Origin: Verrucomicrobiota bacterium
GTDB lineage: Bacteria > Verrucomicrobiota > Verrucomicrobiia > Opitutales > Opitutaceae
Direction of reading: 5' to 3'
Length of the DNA stretch: 51,849 nucleotides
NCBI GenBank assembly: GCA_023457035.1
Contig: JAEWNN010000135.1
Location: 1-51,849, forward strand
Positions 17,945-26,605 of this stretch are shown one piece after another. The translations under genes were made by a program, and so were the position numbers. The notes under the pieces were generated by a model, which saw only the letters and a list, made by a program, of their open reading frames with translations, made no database searches and had not been told where the DNA came from. Numbering within the stretch: the first letter of the stretch is position 1; every line of letters begins with the position of its first letter.

Positions 17945-19263
17945 GCCACGAGGCGATCGTGCTGGTGATGTTCCTGGGGATGATGGTCCTCATGGCCACC
18001 GGCCAGCGGGTGTTCGCGATGATCGGTTTCGTCGCCGTGGCGACCGCGCTCCTGCTCTGGGGCGACGGCGCGGCGGCGATGGGCTTCAACGCCAGCATCA
18101 AGCTGCTCAACTGGTACCCGCTGCTCACGCTGCCGATGTTCGTCTTCATGGGCTACATGCTCTCGGAGTCGGGCATCGCCAACGACCTCTACACGATGCT
18201 GCACGTCTGGACCGGACGTTTCCGCGGCGGCCTAGCTATCGGCACGATCCTGCTGATGGTGCTGATCTCGGCGATGAACGGCCTGAGCGTGGCCGGCATG
18301 GCGATCGGCTGCAGCATCGCGATGCCGGAGATGTTGAAGCGCAAATACGACAAGCGCATGGTCTCGGGCGTGATCCAGGCGGGCAGCTCGCTGGGCATCC
18401 TCGTGCCGCCCAGTGTCGTGCTCGTGCTCTACGGCATGATCGCCCGCCAACCCGTCGGCCAGCTCTGGCTGGCCGGGGTGTTCCCGGGCCTGCTCATGGC
18501 GGCGCTCTTCCTCGCCTATGTGGGGGTCCGCTGCCGGCTCCAGCCCGAGCTGGCGCCGGTGGCCAGCGAGGACGAGCTGCAGGTGCCGCTGCGCGCCAAG
18601 CTCCGCCTGCTCACCGCCGGGCTGATCCCGCTGGCGATCATGTTCATCGTCATCGGCCTCTTCCTCGGCGGCGTCACCAGCCTGGTGGAGAGCTCCGCGG
18701 TGGGGGCGGTGGCCGCGTTGCTGGTGGCCTGGGGCCGCCGGCGCCTCACGAAAAAAGTCCTCCACGACACCGTGCGGCAGACGCTCAACATCAGCGCGAT
18801 GTTCATGTGGATCATCATGGCCGCGCTGGCCTTCGGCGCCGTCTTCGACGGGTTGGGCGCGGTGAAGGCCATCGAGAAACTTTTCCTCAACGACTGGGGC
18901 CTGAACCCCTGGGTGGTGGTCATCCTGATGCAGGTTTCCTTCGTGGTCATGGGCATGTTCCTCGACGACACCGCGATGCTTGTGATCGTGGCCCCGCTCT
19001 ACGTGCCGCTGGTCAACGCGATGGGCTTCAGCCTGGTCTGGTTCGGGGTGCTCTACACGGTCACCTGCCAGATCGCCTACATTACCCCGCCGTTCGGATA
19101 CAATCTCTTCCTCATGAAGGCGATGGCGCCGAAGGATTTTCCGCTGAAGGACATCTACGCCTCCATCATCCCGTTCGCCGCCCTGATGTTCCTCACGATC
19201 GTGCTCCTCATGGTCTTCCCCGAGATCGCCCTCTGGCTGCCGCAGCAGTTCATGGTGAAGTGA
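17941..19263 (+). CDS. TRAP transporter large membrane subunit (DctM family)
   Basis: A 440-residue permease with about 12 hydrophobic segments, using a sodium gradient to move the substrate delivered by the DctP protein. Family signatures include LLNWYPLLTLPMFVFMGYML, SGVIQAGSSLGILVPPSVVL (the conserved substrate/ion region), VEMSSAVGAVAALLVA-like GGVTSLVESSAVGAV, and LDDTAMLVIVAPLYVPL. Length is normal for DctM. It is translationally coupled to DctQ and followed 94 bases later by eutB. Confidence 0.93.
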   Translation: MSHEAIVLVMFLGMMVLMATGQRVFAMIGFVAVATALLLWGDGAAAMGFNASIKLLNWYPLLTLPMFVFMGYMLSESGIANDLYTMLHVWTGRFRGGLAIGTILLMVLISAMNGLSVAGMAIGCSIAMPEMLKRKYDKRMVSGVIQAGSSLGILVPPSVVLVLYGMIARQPVGQLWLAGVFPGLLMAALFLAYVGVRCRLQPELAPVASEDELQVPLRAKLRLLTAGLIPLAIMFIVIGLFLGGVTSLVESSAVGAVAALLVAWGRRRLTKKVLHDTVRQTLNISAMFMWIIMAALAFGAVFDGLGAVKAIEKLFLNDWGLNPWVVVILMQVSFVVMGMFLDDTAMLVIVAPLYVPLVNAMGFSLVWFGVLYTVTCQIAYITPPFGYNLFLMKAMAPKDFPLKDIYASIIPFAALMFLTIVLLMVFPEIALWLPQQFMVK

Positions 19264-19304
19264 CCACTTTCCGTCCCCGGATCGCCTGCAAGCGGGCTCC
19301 CGCC

Positions 19305-19357
19305 TTCCGTGTTCTTCCTCCCGCACTCCGCCTTCTGCCTTAGGTCCTCCGCAATCC
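19305..19357. repeat. Degenerate heptad repeat ending at the eutB start codon
   Basis: Seven consecutive 7-base units in strict register (TTCCGTG, TTCTTCC, TCCCGCA, CTCCGCC, TTCTGCC, TTAGGTC, CTCCGCA) run directly up to the eutB ATG, leaving no evident ribosome-binding site. Confidence 0.65.
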
Positions 19358-20749
19358 ATGCCCAACTCCTCCATCTGGTCGCTCAACTCCGGCGGGCTCC
19401 GCTACGACTTCGCGTCGTTGCGCGAACTGCTCGCGAAGGCGACCCCGCGGCGTTCGGGCGACGAACTCGCCGGCCTCGCCGCGGGTTCCGCGGAGGAGCG
19501 CGTCGCCGCACAGCTCTGCCTCGCGGAGGTGCCGCTGGTGCGGTTCCTCGAGGACCTGCTCATCCCGTACGAGGATGACGAGGTCACGCGGCTTATCGTC
19601 GACACCCACGATCGGGCCGCGTTCGCGCCCGTCTCGGGACTGACTGTCGGCGGTTTTCGCGAGTGGCTCCTGCGCTACGAGAGCGACGAGATCGTGCTCG
19701 CCGCCGTTGCCCCCGGGCTCACGCCCGAGATGGTCGCCGCCGTCTCCAAGATCATGAGCAACCAGGACCTCATCCTGGTCGCCAAGAAGTGCCGCGTCGT
19801 CACCGCGTTTCGCAACACCCTTGGTCTGCCCGGCCGGCTTGCCGTGCGCCTCCAGCCCAATCATCCCACCGACGACCCCAAGGGCATCGCCGCCTCCATC
19901 GTCGACGGCCTGCTCTACGGCTGCGGCGACGCCGTGATCGGCATCAATCCCGCGACCGACAGCGTGCCGGCGTTGGAGACGCTGCTGAAGCTCGTCGACG
20001 AGATCATCCGGCGCTACGGCATCCCCACGCAGTCGTGCGTGCTCGCGCACGTGACGACCCAACTCGAGGCGATGCGCCGCGGCGCGCCGGTGGATCTCGT
20101 GTTCCAGTCCATCGCCGGCACCGAGGCCGCGAACAAGAGTTTCGGCGTGAACCTCGCATTGCTCGCCGAGGCGCGGTCCGCCGCGCTCTCCCTCGGCCGC
20201 GGCACGGTGGGGCAGAACGTGATGTACTTCGAGACCGGCCAGGGCTCTGCGCTCTCCGCCGGCGCGCACCACGGCGTGGACCAGCAGACCTGCGAGGCGC
20301 GCGCGTACGCAGTGGCGCGGCAGTTCTCGCCGCTGCTCGTCAACACGGTCGTCGGCTTCATCGGCCCCGAGTACCTCTACGACGGCAAGCAGATCATCCG
20401 CGCCGGCCTCGAGGACCACTTCTGCGGCAAGCTCCTCGGCCTGCCGATGGGCGTCGACATCTGCTACACCAATCATGCCGAGGCCGACCAGGACGACATG
20501 GACAACCTGCTCACGCTCCTCGGTGTCGCCGGCTGCAACTACATCATGGGGATCCCGGGGGCCGACGACATCATGCTCGGCTACCAGTCCACCTCCTTCC
20601 ACGATAGCCACTATCTCCGTCAGGCGCTCGGTCTGAAACCGGCGCCGGAGTTCGAGGCGTGGCTGGAAGAAATGCGCCTCGTCGCCGGCGGCCGACGCCT
20701 GCTGCCGGTGGGAGAACATCACGCCCTCATCGACCATGCCCTCGCCTGA
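19358..20749 (+). CDS. eutB: Ethanolamine ammonia-lyase large subunit
   Basis: A 463-residue catalytic subunit of adenosylcobalamin-dependent ethanolamine ammonia-lyase, which converts ethanolamine to acetaldehyde and ammonia. The full TIM-barrel family sequence is present, for example CRVVTAFRNTLGLPGRLAVR, the substrate-binding region VRLQPNHPTDDP, MYFETGQGSALSAGAHHG and GADDIMLGYQSTSFHD. Length is normal (about 450). No other eut gene (reactivase EutA, shell proteins, EutD/E) is present, so this is the short, microcompartment-free version. Its neighbours suggest use as a nitrogen source. Confidence 0.96.
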   Translation: MPNSSIWSLNSGGLRYDFASLRELLAKATPRRSGDELAGLAAGSAEERVAAQLCLAEVPLVRFLEDLLIPYEDDEVTRLIVDTHDRAAFAPVSGLTVGGFREWLLRYESDEIVLAAVAPGLTPEMVAAVSKIMSNQDLILVAKKCRVVTAFRNTLGLPGRLAVRLQPNHPTDDPKGIAASIVDGLLYGCGDAVIGINPATDSVPALETLLKLVDEIIRRYGIPTQSCVLAHVTTQLEAMRRGAPVDLVFQSIAGTEAANKSFGVNLALLAEARSAALSLGRGTVGQNVMYFETGQGSALSAGAHHGVDQQTCEARAYAVARQFSPLLVNTVVGFIGPEYLYDGKQIIRAGLEDHFCGKLLGLPMGVDICYTNHAEADQDDMDNLLTLLGVAGCNYIMGIPGADDIMLGYQSTSFHDSHYLRQALGLKPAPEFEAWLEEMRLVAGGRRLLPVGEHHALIDHALA

Positions 20750-21566
20750 AACCACATCGCTCCGGTCGGTTCGCGGCGAGTCGTTGCCCGCCACTGCCGA
20801 CACTTGGGGGGCGCTTACGCAGTTCACGAGCGCCCGTATCGCGCTTGGCCGCGCCGGCGGCAGCGTGCGCACGGAGACGTTGCTTGATTTCCGGCTCTCG
20901 CATGCCCGTGCCCGCGACGCCGTGCAGATGGAGTTCCATGCCGAAGCGCTTGGCGCCGCGCTCGGCCGCGCGGGGCTTGAGACGGTGTGCCTCGAGACGG
21001 CGGCGCCGGATCGTCGCACGTTCCTCGTGCGGCCCGACCTGGGCCGCCGTCTCGCGCCCGAGTCCCGCGCGACGCTCGTCGCGCGGAAGCCCACGTGGGG
21101 CGCACGCGACCTGGCGATCATCGTCTCCGACGGCCTGTCCGCACTCGCCGCCGAGCGGCAGACGGGCGCAGTGCTGACCTGCCTGGTGCCGCTGCTGCGC
21201 GCGGCCGGCTGGAGCCTGTATCCGATCTTCTTGGCGCCGTTCGGCCGCGTGAAGCTGCAGGACGAGATCGGCGAGCTGCTCGGCGCGCGCCACACGCTCC
21301 TGCTGCTCGGCGAGCGGCCCGGGCTCGGTTCGCCCGACAGCCTCGGCGCGTACTTCACCTTCATGCCCCGCGCCGCCTGCACGGATGCGGACCGCAACTG
21401 CGTGTCGAACATCCGGCCCGACGGTCTCCCGCCGAAGGCCGCCGCGCACAAACTTGCACAGCTGCTGCTCGAATCCGCCCGTCGCGGCATCAGCGGCGTG
21501 GCGCTGAAGGACACCGGCGACGACCTCCCACTGCCGTTTGCCGCCGACACCCGCGAGATCGCCTGA
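20736..21566 (+). CDS. eutC: Ethanolamine ammonia-lyase small subunit
   Basis: A 276-residue EutC, which forms the B12-binding interface with EutB. Family sequence is clear: FTSARIALGRAGGSVRTETLLDF near the N-terminus, then DLAIIVSDGLSALAAERQ, LLLGERPGLGSPDSLGAYFT and the C-terminal ADRNCVSNIRPDGL. The ATG at 20736 lies inside the eutB 3' end (14-base overlap), so the two are coupled. Confidence 0.95.
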   Translation: MPSPETTSLRSVRGESLPATADTWGALTQFTSARIALGRAGGSVRTETLLDFRLSHARARDAVQMEFHAEALGAALGRAGLETVCLETAAPDRRTFLVRPDLGRRLAPESRATLVARKPTWGARDLAIIVSDGLSALAAERQTGAVLTCLVPLLRAAGWSLYPIFLAPFGRVKLQDEIGELLGARHTLLLLGERPGLGSPDSLGAYFTFMPRAACTDADRNCVSNIRPDGLPPKAAAHKLAQLLLESARRGISGVALKDTGDDLPLPFAADTREIA

Positions 21567-21685
21567 GCGTGTGGGCAACGTTTGTCGAAGGTCGTTGGCT
21601 CGTTCGCGCGCAGCCCTTTGCACGCTGACCGTTTTTTGAAAGCTCCGGTCTGGATCTTGCACGGGGTTTCGCGAACATCGATGCG

Positions 21686-22705
21686 ATGCCTCGCTCCTCA
21701 CCGCTGCCGTGGAAGAAGACGTTCCGGAAGTTGCCTCCGGTGATCGAGAACGCCCTCGTGCAACTCGCGCCCGGTGCGTTGTGCGTCGTGGGCTGCACCA
21801 AGGTCCTCACGGAGGCCGAGCTCGCGGCGGGCACGTACCAGCACCTCTGCATCGGCACGATGGCGGACCTCTCGCCGGAGCTGCAGGTGTTGTTGCCGTC
21901 GCCCAACGTCGGGCCGACCAGTCATGCCAACGCGATTCCGGAGGAACGCCCCCTCAAGGACCGCCCGAAGTACGCCAAGCTCATGCACGGACGCGCCCCG
22001 TCGTGGAGTGGCGAGCGCACGCACCCGACGCGGTTTCGGCGCGAGGTCTGGCAACGCGAGCTGGTTCCGCCGGCGCTGTCGCTGCTCGGCTTCCGGGCGC
22101 TGGCCGAGCCTGGTGACGTCGCGGGTGTCGCGGTGCATTTCCAGGTGCGGGAGGCGCTCGATCCGGCGGATCCGGAGTTCCGCGACAAGCTGCTGCGCTG
22201 CGTGAATCTGCTGCAGGAGAATGTGGGCCAGGTCGGGGTGCACGCGGTCGACGCCGTCGAGGCCGAGGCGTGGCGCTGCCGCGCGGACGACTTCGGCTGG
22301 AGTCCGCTCGACGAGGCGGCGACCGACGCACTGCTGGCGCGGATCGCGCAGCGTTCCGCCGGTCGGGGCGCGGAGGTGTTCCGCCTGATGCGGGAACGCT
22401 TCGACTGCCTCCGCAAGCTCGAGCCTCGGCGGATCCTCCACAGCACCCGCGGTTTCGTGGGCTACTTCCTCATCGACTTCTGCGACAACCTCGCGGTGTT
22501 CGAGAACCTCGAGGTCGACCACGCGCTCTACGTGGTGCGGGCCGACGCCGCCGCGCTGGGCCGAATGACCCGGAAGGAGTTGTTCGCGCGGGTGGGCGAG
22601 GACATCGAGCGCATCGTGCACACCAAGGGCTGGATGCAACGGCTGGACAATATCGTCCGACTCGCCCGCGACGACCAGAGCCCGCGCGAAGGTGAGATGA
22701 TCTGA
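21686..22705 (+). CDS. Protein of unknown function (339 residues)
   Basis: I do not recognise this family. The protein is soluble, without signal peptide or membrane segment. An N-terminal part has two Cys (GALCVVGCTKVLTEAEL). A conserved-looking middle (PSPNVGPTSHANAIPEERPL, HPTRFRREVWQRELVPPALS) follows, then an alpha/beta C-terminal region (STRGFVGYFLIDFCDNLAVFENL) and DDQSPREGEMI at the end. Codon use and GC at third positions look like the neighbours, so it is a real gene. It stands between eutC and modA, on the same strand, 119 bases after eutC. Confidence 0.75.
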   Translation: MPRSSPLPWKKTFRKLPPVIENALVQLAPGALCVVGCTKVLTEAELAAGTYQHLCIGTMADLSPELQVLLPSPNVGPTSHANAIPEERPLKDRPKYAKLMHGRAPSWSGERTHPTRFRREVWQRELVPPALSLLGFRALAEPGDVAGVAVHFQVREALDPADPEFRDKLLRCVNLLQENVGQVGVHAVDAVEAEAWRCRADDFGWSPLDEAATDALLARIAQRSAGRGAEVFRLMRERFDCLRKLEPRRILHSTRGFVGYFLIDFCDNLAVFENLEVDHALYVVRADAAALGRMTRKELFARVGEDIERIVHTKGWMQRLDNIVRLARDDQSPREGEMI

Positions 22706-22749
22706 ACGAGGCGGCTCCGGCCGGATCGATCGGGCTCCGCGCAACGGCT

Positions 22750-22800
22750 GGCCCCAGTCGGGGGCGACCGGTGACAGACCGGTCCTGCGGGCCCGCAGGG
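22750..22800. repeat. Tandem palindromes before modA
   Basis: GACCGG/CCGGTC stem near 22766-22784 is followed by the perfect palindrome CCTGCGGGCCCGCAGG (22784-22799). They look like dispersed spacer repeats. The region does not resemble the conserved molybdenum-cofactor riboswitch core. Confidence 0.5.
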
Positions 22801-22914
22801 GCGACAGGCAGGTCCGGTCTCCGCCGTGGTGCCATCGCACTGGGGGAATGCGGCGGAGCGGTCGGGCGCACACAAACCGCCCGCCGTTGTCTTCGGGTAG
22901 TTGAGTTCCCCTTT

Positions 22915-22930
22915 TGGCCCGGAACCGGCT
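22915..22930 (+). promoter_or_regulatory. Weak sigma-54-like site before modA
   Basis: TGGCCCGGAACCGGCT keeps GG-N10-GC spacing and most of the -24 box but not the TTG of the -12 box. It lies 31 bases before the modA ATG. In GC-rich DNA such matches occur by chance. Confidence 0.25.
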
Positions 22931-22960
22931 CACGCAGGGGACTCCTCCAACTCTCCAATC

Positions 22961-23728
22961 ATGAGATCAATTGCGGTTCCGCTTCGCCGGCTCGTCTCGG
23001 TGTTCGTGATATCGGTCCTAGTCGTCTCCGTGCCGGCTGCGGACGTGACCGTCTTCGCCGCGGCGAGCCTTTCGGATGCACTCAGGGAGATCGCGCCGCT
23101 GTACACGAAGGCGACGGGCGACACCTTGCGTTTCAACTTTGGCGCCTCCGGCGCGCTTGCCCGCCAGATCAAGGAAGGCGCCCTGGCCGACGTGATCGTT
23201 TCGGCCGACGAGTTGCGCGTCGACCAGCTCGAACAGGCGGGCCTGCTCGCCCCGGGCCCCCGACGGACGATTCTTGCGAACCAGCTTGTGGTCGTGGTTG
23301 CCGCCGAGAACGGTGCGCCAATCGCGGCGCTGGCCGACCTGGCGAGACCCGAGGTGAAGCGCATTGCGATCGGCGAGCCGGCGACGGTGCCGGTGGGCAC
23401 GTACGCGAAGGAGCATCTCCAGAAACTGGACCTATGGTCGCAGGTGAGCACCAAATGCGTGCCGCTCGACAACGTGCGCGCCGTGCTGGCCGCGGTCGAG
23501 GCGGGCAACGCCGATGCCGGTTTCGTCTACCGCACCGATGCGCGGGGCTCGAAGAAGGTGCGGATCGCGGTCACGGTACCGCCGGGGGCGGGGCCGAAGA
23601 TCCTCTACCCGGCCGCCGCGCTGCGCGACGCCAAGGAGCCCGCGGCCGCGGCGAGGTTTGTCGCCTTTCTCGCCCGGCCGGAGGCGCAGGCGGTGTTTGC
23701 CACGTACGGATTCCTGCCCGCGCCGTAG
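22961..23728 (+). CDS. modA: Molybdate ABC transporter substrate-binding protein
   Basis: A 255-residue periplasmic protein with a signal peptide (LVSVFVISVLVVSVPAADV), then the ModA start VTVFAAASLSDALREIAP, where the early Ser residues bind the oxyanion. Other signatures are FNFGASGALARQIKEGALAD, VPVGTYAKEHLQ and AGNADAGFVYRTDA. It delivers molybdate for the FeMo-cofactor of the nitrogenase encoded downstream. ATG 22961 gives a proper signal sequence; the longer frame does not. The permease/ATPase fusion follows after 149 bases of repeat-containing spacer. Confidence 0.94.
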   Translation: MRSIAVPLRRLVSVFVISVLVVSVPAADVTVFAAASLSDALREIAPLYTKATGDTLRFNFGASGALARQIKEGALADVIVSADELRVDQLEQAGLLAPGPRRTILANQLVVVVAAENGAPIAALADLARPEVKRIAIGEPATVPVGTYAKEHLQKLDLWSQVSTKCVPLDNVRAVLAAVEAGNADAGFVYRTDARGSKKVRIAVTVPPGAGPKILYPAAALRDAKEPAAAARFVAFLARPEAQAVFATYGFLPAP

Positions 23729-23798
23729 CGGTGGCGTGTGCTTCCAGAACACATCGGCCGAGGTGACCAGTCGGGTGGGGGAGCGGCGTCGAGCAGCG

Positions 23799-23820
23799 CG
23801 GGCTGAAGCACCGCGCCACG
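23799..23820. repeat. Dispersed repeat with core GGCTGAAGCACC
   Basis: GGGCTGAAGCACCGCGCCAC, the same element as at 15543-15562 and, inverted, at 15438-15463. Confidence 0.65.
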
Positions 23821-23845
23821 GTTGTCCGCGCGAGCGCGCTGCGGC

Positions 23846-23861
23846 CGGCATGCCGGCTGCA
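23846..23861 (+). promoter_or_regulatory. Possible sigma-54 promoter before modBC
   Basis: CGGCATGCCGGCTGCA has GG-N10-GC spacing and a good -12 box (CTGCA), 17 bases before the ATG. It overlaps the palindrome GCCGGCATGCCGGC, so it may be only a repeat. Confidence 0.3.
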
Positions 23862-23877
23862 CTAGTGCGCCAGCCGC

Positions 23878-25797
23878 ATGCCTGAACTGCTCCACATCAC
23901 GCTCTTCACGCTCGGGGTCGCGTTGCTGAGCACGCTGCTGATCCTGCCGCCGGGCATCGCCCTGGGCTGGTTACTCGCGCGGCGGCGGTGGCCCGGCAAG
24001 GTGCTGGTCGAGACCTTCGTCGCGTTGCCGCTGGTGATCCCGCCGGTGGCGACGGGGCTGGTGCTGATGAAATTGTTCGGCAAACACGGTCCGCTCGGCG
24101 CCTTCTGCCGGGAGGTGTTGGGCGTGGAGATCGTGTTCACCTGGAAGGCCGTGGTGATCGCGACGGCGGCGATGTCGCTGCCGTTGCTGGTGCGGGCCGC
24201 TCGCGTGGCCTTCGAGGAGGTGCCGGAGCGGCTCGAACAGGTGGCGCGCACGCTCGGCGCCGGGCAGTGGCGGACGCTCTTCGCGGTGTCGCTGCCGCTG
24301 GCCCGGCGTGGATTGGCGGCGGGTACGGTGTTGGCATACGCGCGCGCGCTGGGCGAGTTCGGCGCGACGGTGATGATCGCGGGCATGATCCCGGGCGAGA
24401 CGGTGACGCTGGCGCTGGGCATCTACCACGAGGTGCAGCTCGGCAACGATGGCGCGGCGCTCACGTTGCTCGGGATATCGGTGACGTTGGCCTTCGCCGC
24501 GCTGGCCCTGAGCGAGTGGCTGCTGCGGCGAAAGACCGCGGATATGGCGGGCGTAAAGCCCGCCCCACCATCGGAGGCGCGGGCGTCTGGTGTGATCGCG
24601 CAGGCCGCTGGTAGGGACGCCTCTCCGAGTCGTCCGTTGGCTGTGTCCCACGCGGCAGGCGAGAATTCGGAGCGGGCGTTTCGGAGAAACGTCCCTACCT
24701 CGAGCGGCAAGCCGGTGCCGATGCTGGAACTCGAGGGCGTGCGCTGGGTGGCGGGCGAGTTCGGGCTCGAGGTCTCGGCGGAGTTCGGCGGCGGGGCGAC
24801 CGGGCTGTTCGGCGTGTCGGGTTCGGGCAAGTCGACGCTGGTCGAACTTGTCGCCGGTCTGCGGAGACCTCAGGCCGGGCGGATCGTGCTGGGCGACACG
24901 GCTCTGGCGGATGCCGCGGTCGGGGTGTTCCTGCCGGCGCAGGAGCGGGGGATCGGCTTCGTGCCGCAGGATGGCGCGCTGTTTCCGCACCTCACCGTCG
25001 AAAGGAATCTGCGTTTCGCGGAGACACGCGCGCCGCTCGCGGGCCGCGCGGCACGGCGGGCTCAGGTCTGCGCCCTGCTTGGCATCGAAGGGTTGTTGGG
25101 CCGGCGGGTGCCGGAGTTGTCGGGCGGTGAGCGGCAGCGCGTGGCGTTGGCGCGGGCCTTGGTCTCCGCGCCTCGGTTGCTGCTGCTCGACGAGCCGTTG
25201 GCGGCGCTCGATGCCGCGCGCAAGCAGGCGATCCTGCCGTACCTGAGGCGGGTGCGCGACGAGCTGCGGGTGCCGATGCTCTTCGTGAGCCATGCGCGCG
25301 AGGAGGTGCTGGCGCTCTGCGACGAGTTGGCGGTGATCGAAGGCGGGCGGCTGTTGCAGCACGGACCGGTGGCGGCGGTGTTCCGGCGGCCGGCGAGCGA
25401 TGCGGTGGCGCGAATCGTTGGCGTGGAGACGGTGCTTCCCGGGCGGCTGCTGGGAGGAGAGGGCCAACTGGCGGTGGTGGGCGTCGGCGGCGTGCGTTTC
25501 CATGGCCTGGCGGACCGGTTGCCCGCGGGCACCGAGGCGGTGCTGGTGAGCATCCGCGCGGAGGACGTGCTGCTGGTGCGCGACGGCGTCGTGGCCGGCA
25601 CGAGCGCCCGTAACCGCTGGCGCGGCACGGTGGTGGCGCTCGTCGATGAGGGCGCGCTGGTGCGGGTGGAGCTCGACTGCGGATTCCCCCTGGTGGCGCG
25701 GCTCACCCGGCAGGCCGCGGCGGAGTTCGACCTCGTTGTCGGGCGCGAAGTCGGAGCGCTGGTGAAGGCGCCGAGTGTGCACCTGATCGCGCGGTGA
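23878..25797 (+). CDS. modBC: Molybdate ABC transporter permease-ATPase fusion (ModB-ModC)
   Basis: A 639-residue fusion. Residues 1-220 are ModB, an inner-membrane permease (VETFVALPLVIPPVATGLVL, EAA-loop region around RALGEFGATVMIAGMIPGET). Residues 282-639 are ModC, the ATPase, with Walker A GVSGSGKST, Q-loop FVPQDGALFPHLT, signature LSGGERQRVALARAL, Walker B LLLLDEPLAAL and a C-terminal TOBE/molybdate-binding domain (NRWRGTVVALVDEG). The linker, about residues 222-281, is encoded by dispersed palindromic repeats (24546-24699) that elsewhere lie in spacers. The fusion probably arose by in-frame repeat insertion between two genes. The fusion itself looks intact, with no frameshift. Confidence 0.93.
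   Translation: MPELLHITLFTLGVALLSTLLILPPGIALGWLLARRRWPGKVLVETFVALPLVIPPVATGLVLMKLFGKHGPLGAFCREVLGVEIVFTWKAVVIATAAMSLPLLVRAARVAFEEVPERLEQVARTLGAGQWRTLFAVSLPLARRGLAAGTVLAYARALGEFGATVMIAGMIPGETVTLALGIYHEVQLGNDGAALTLLGISVTLAFAALALSEWLLRRKTADMAGVKPAPPSEARASGVIAQAAGRDASPSRPLAVSHAAGENSERAFRRNVPTSSGKPVPMLELEGVRWVAGEFGLEVSAEFGGGATGLFGVSGSGKSTLVELVAGLRRPQAGRIVLGDTALADAAVGVFLPAQERGIGFVPQDGALFPHLTVERNLRFAETRAPLAGRAARRAQVCALLGIEGLLGRRVPELSGGERQRVALARALVSAPRLLLLDEPLAALDAARKQAILPYLRRVRDELRVPMLFVSHAREEVLALCDELAVIEGGRLLQHGPVAAVFRRPASDAVARIVGVETVLPGRLLGGEGQLAVVGVGGVRFHGLADRLPAGTEAVLVSIRAEDVLLVRDGVVAGTSARNRWRGTVVALVDEGALVRVELDCGFPLVARLTRQAAAEFDLVVGREVGALVKAPSVHLIAR
24546..24699. repeat. Palindromic repeats translated as the ModB-ModC linker
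   Basis: A 31-base unit at 24546-24576 (GGCGGGCGTAAAGCCCGCCC...) recurs at 38273-38303 with one mismatch. GGTAGGGACGCCTCTCCGAG (24610-24629) and CGTTTCGGAGAAACGTCCC...ACC (24677-24699) are the two halves of an element also found at 38675-38700, 38741-38757 and 41462-41485. All the other copies are in spacers. Confidence 0.85.
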
Positions 25798-25807
25798 GCG
25801 GCGGGGC

Positions 25808-26605
25808 TCAGCAGCGCAGCGGTCTCACGCGGTAGTCGCCGCCGAGCACGAGGTACTCCGCTTCACCCTCGAGGAGATGGCGTGGGAGCAGCCCGCTGAA
25901 GAAGAGGATCTTCGCGAGGGGCACTTGCACTGCCCAGACGTGCGAACCGAACTCCCAGGCCACCTCGGCGTCGGAGGAGAAGGAGCTGAGGTTGTTCAGC
26001 CGCACCAGCGTCCCGCCGGAGTCCGGGCCTTCACGCACCGCGTACTCCTCGGGGTCGTGGGTGCCACGGTAGAGCGTGAGGTGGGTCTTGGCCGGGTGGC
26101 GGCGGCGGAGCTCGTCCTGGCAGAAGGTGAAGAGCAGATCGAGCTGCATGGCCACGCCCATGGTCTGGGCGGCGCCGCGCATGCGGTCGGCGGCGTATTT
26201 GTCGCGTGCGGCGGGATCGGTGGCGAGGCGGCCGCCATGATAGGTGGCGGGGATGCCGAAGCGGCTTTCGACCCACGCCTTGAGGACGGCGCCGGCGTGG
26301 CCGTTGCTGTCGACACCCCAGTTGGCGAGGAAACGCAGGTAGCTGTGCCGCAGGCTCGACCGGGCGGACGACTGATGCTGATCCCATTCGTGGAGACGGA
26401 ACTTCACCGAAACGTAGTCGTGGAAGATCTGGCCGCGCCGGGCGGGCTCGGCGGTGGCGTCGAGCTGGGCGAAGAGGCGGCGATCCGTGGCGCGCGCACC
26501 GTCGATCTCCAAGGCGCGGGGCTGCTCCTGAAACTCGCACGAGGCGATGACCCAGGGTGGGAGGTTGCAGCGGCAGAGACTGGTCGGCGGTGCGGCGGAG
26601 TTCAT
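25808..26605 (-). CDS. draT: NAD+-dinitrogen-reductase ADP-ribosyltransferase
   Basis: A 265-residue DraT, which inactivates nitrogenase by ADP-ribosylating an Arg of NifH when fixed nitrogen is plentiful or energy is low. Family sequence is clear at the N-terminus (SLCRCNLPPWVIASCEFQEQ) and in HDYVSVKFRLHEWDQH, HLTLYRGTHDPEEYAV and LSSFSSDAEVAWEFGSHVW. The start at 26605 overlaps the stop of draG in an ATGA, so the pair is one leftward operon pointing away from nifH. The NifH here keeps the target Arg. Longer upstream frames are inside draG. Confidence 0.94.
   Translation of the reverse strand: MNSAAPPTSLCRCNLPPWVIASCEFQEQPRALEIDGARATDRRLFAQLDATAEPARRGQIFHDYVSVKFRLHEWDQHQSSARSSLRHSYLRFLANWGVDSNGHAGAVLKAWVESRFGIPATYHGGRLATDPAARDKYAADRMRGAAQTMGVAMQLDLLFTFCQDELRRRHPAKTHLTLYRGTHDPEEYAVREGPDSGGTLVRLNNLSSFSSDAEVAWEFGSHVWAVQVPLAKILFFSGLLPRHLLEGEAEYLVLGGDYRVRPLRC

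Noticed and set aside
22706..22960. Molybdenum-cofactor riboswitch before modA
   Set aside because: The palindromes here do not show the conserved riboswitch core; they look like dispersed repeats.
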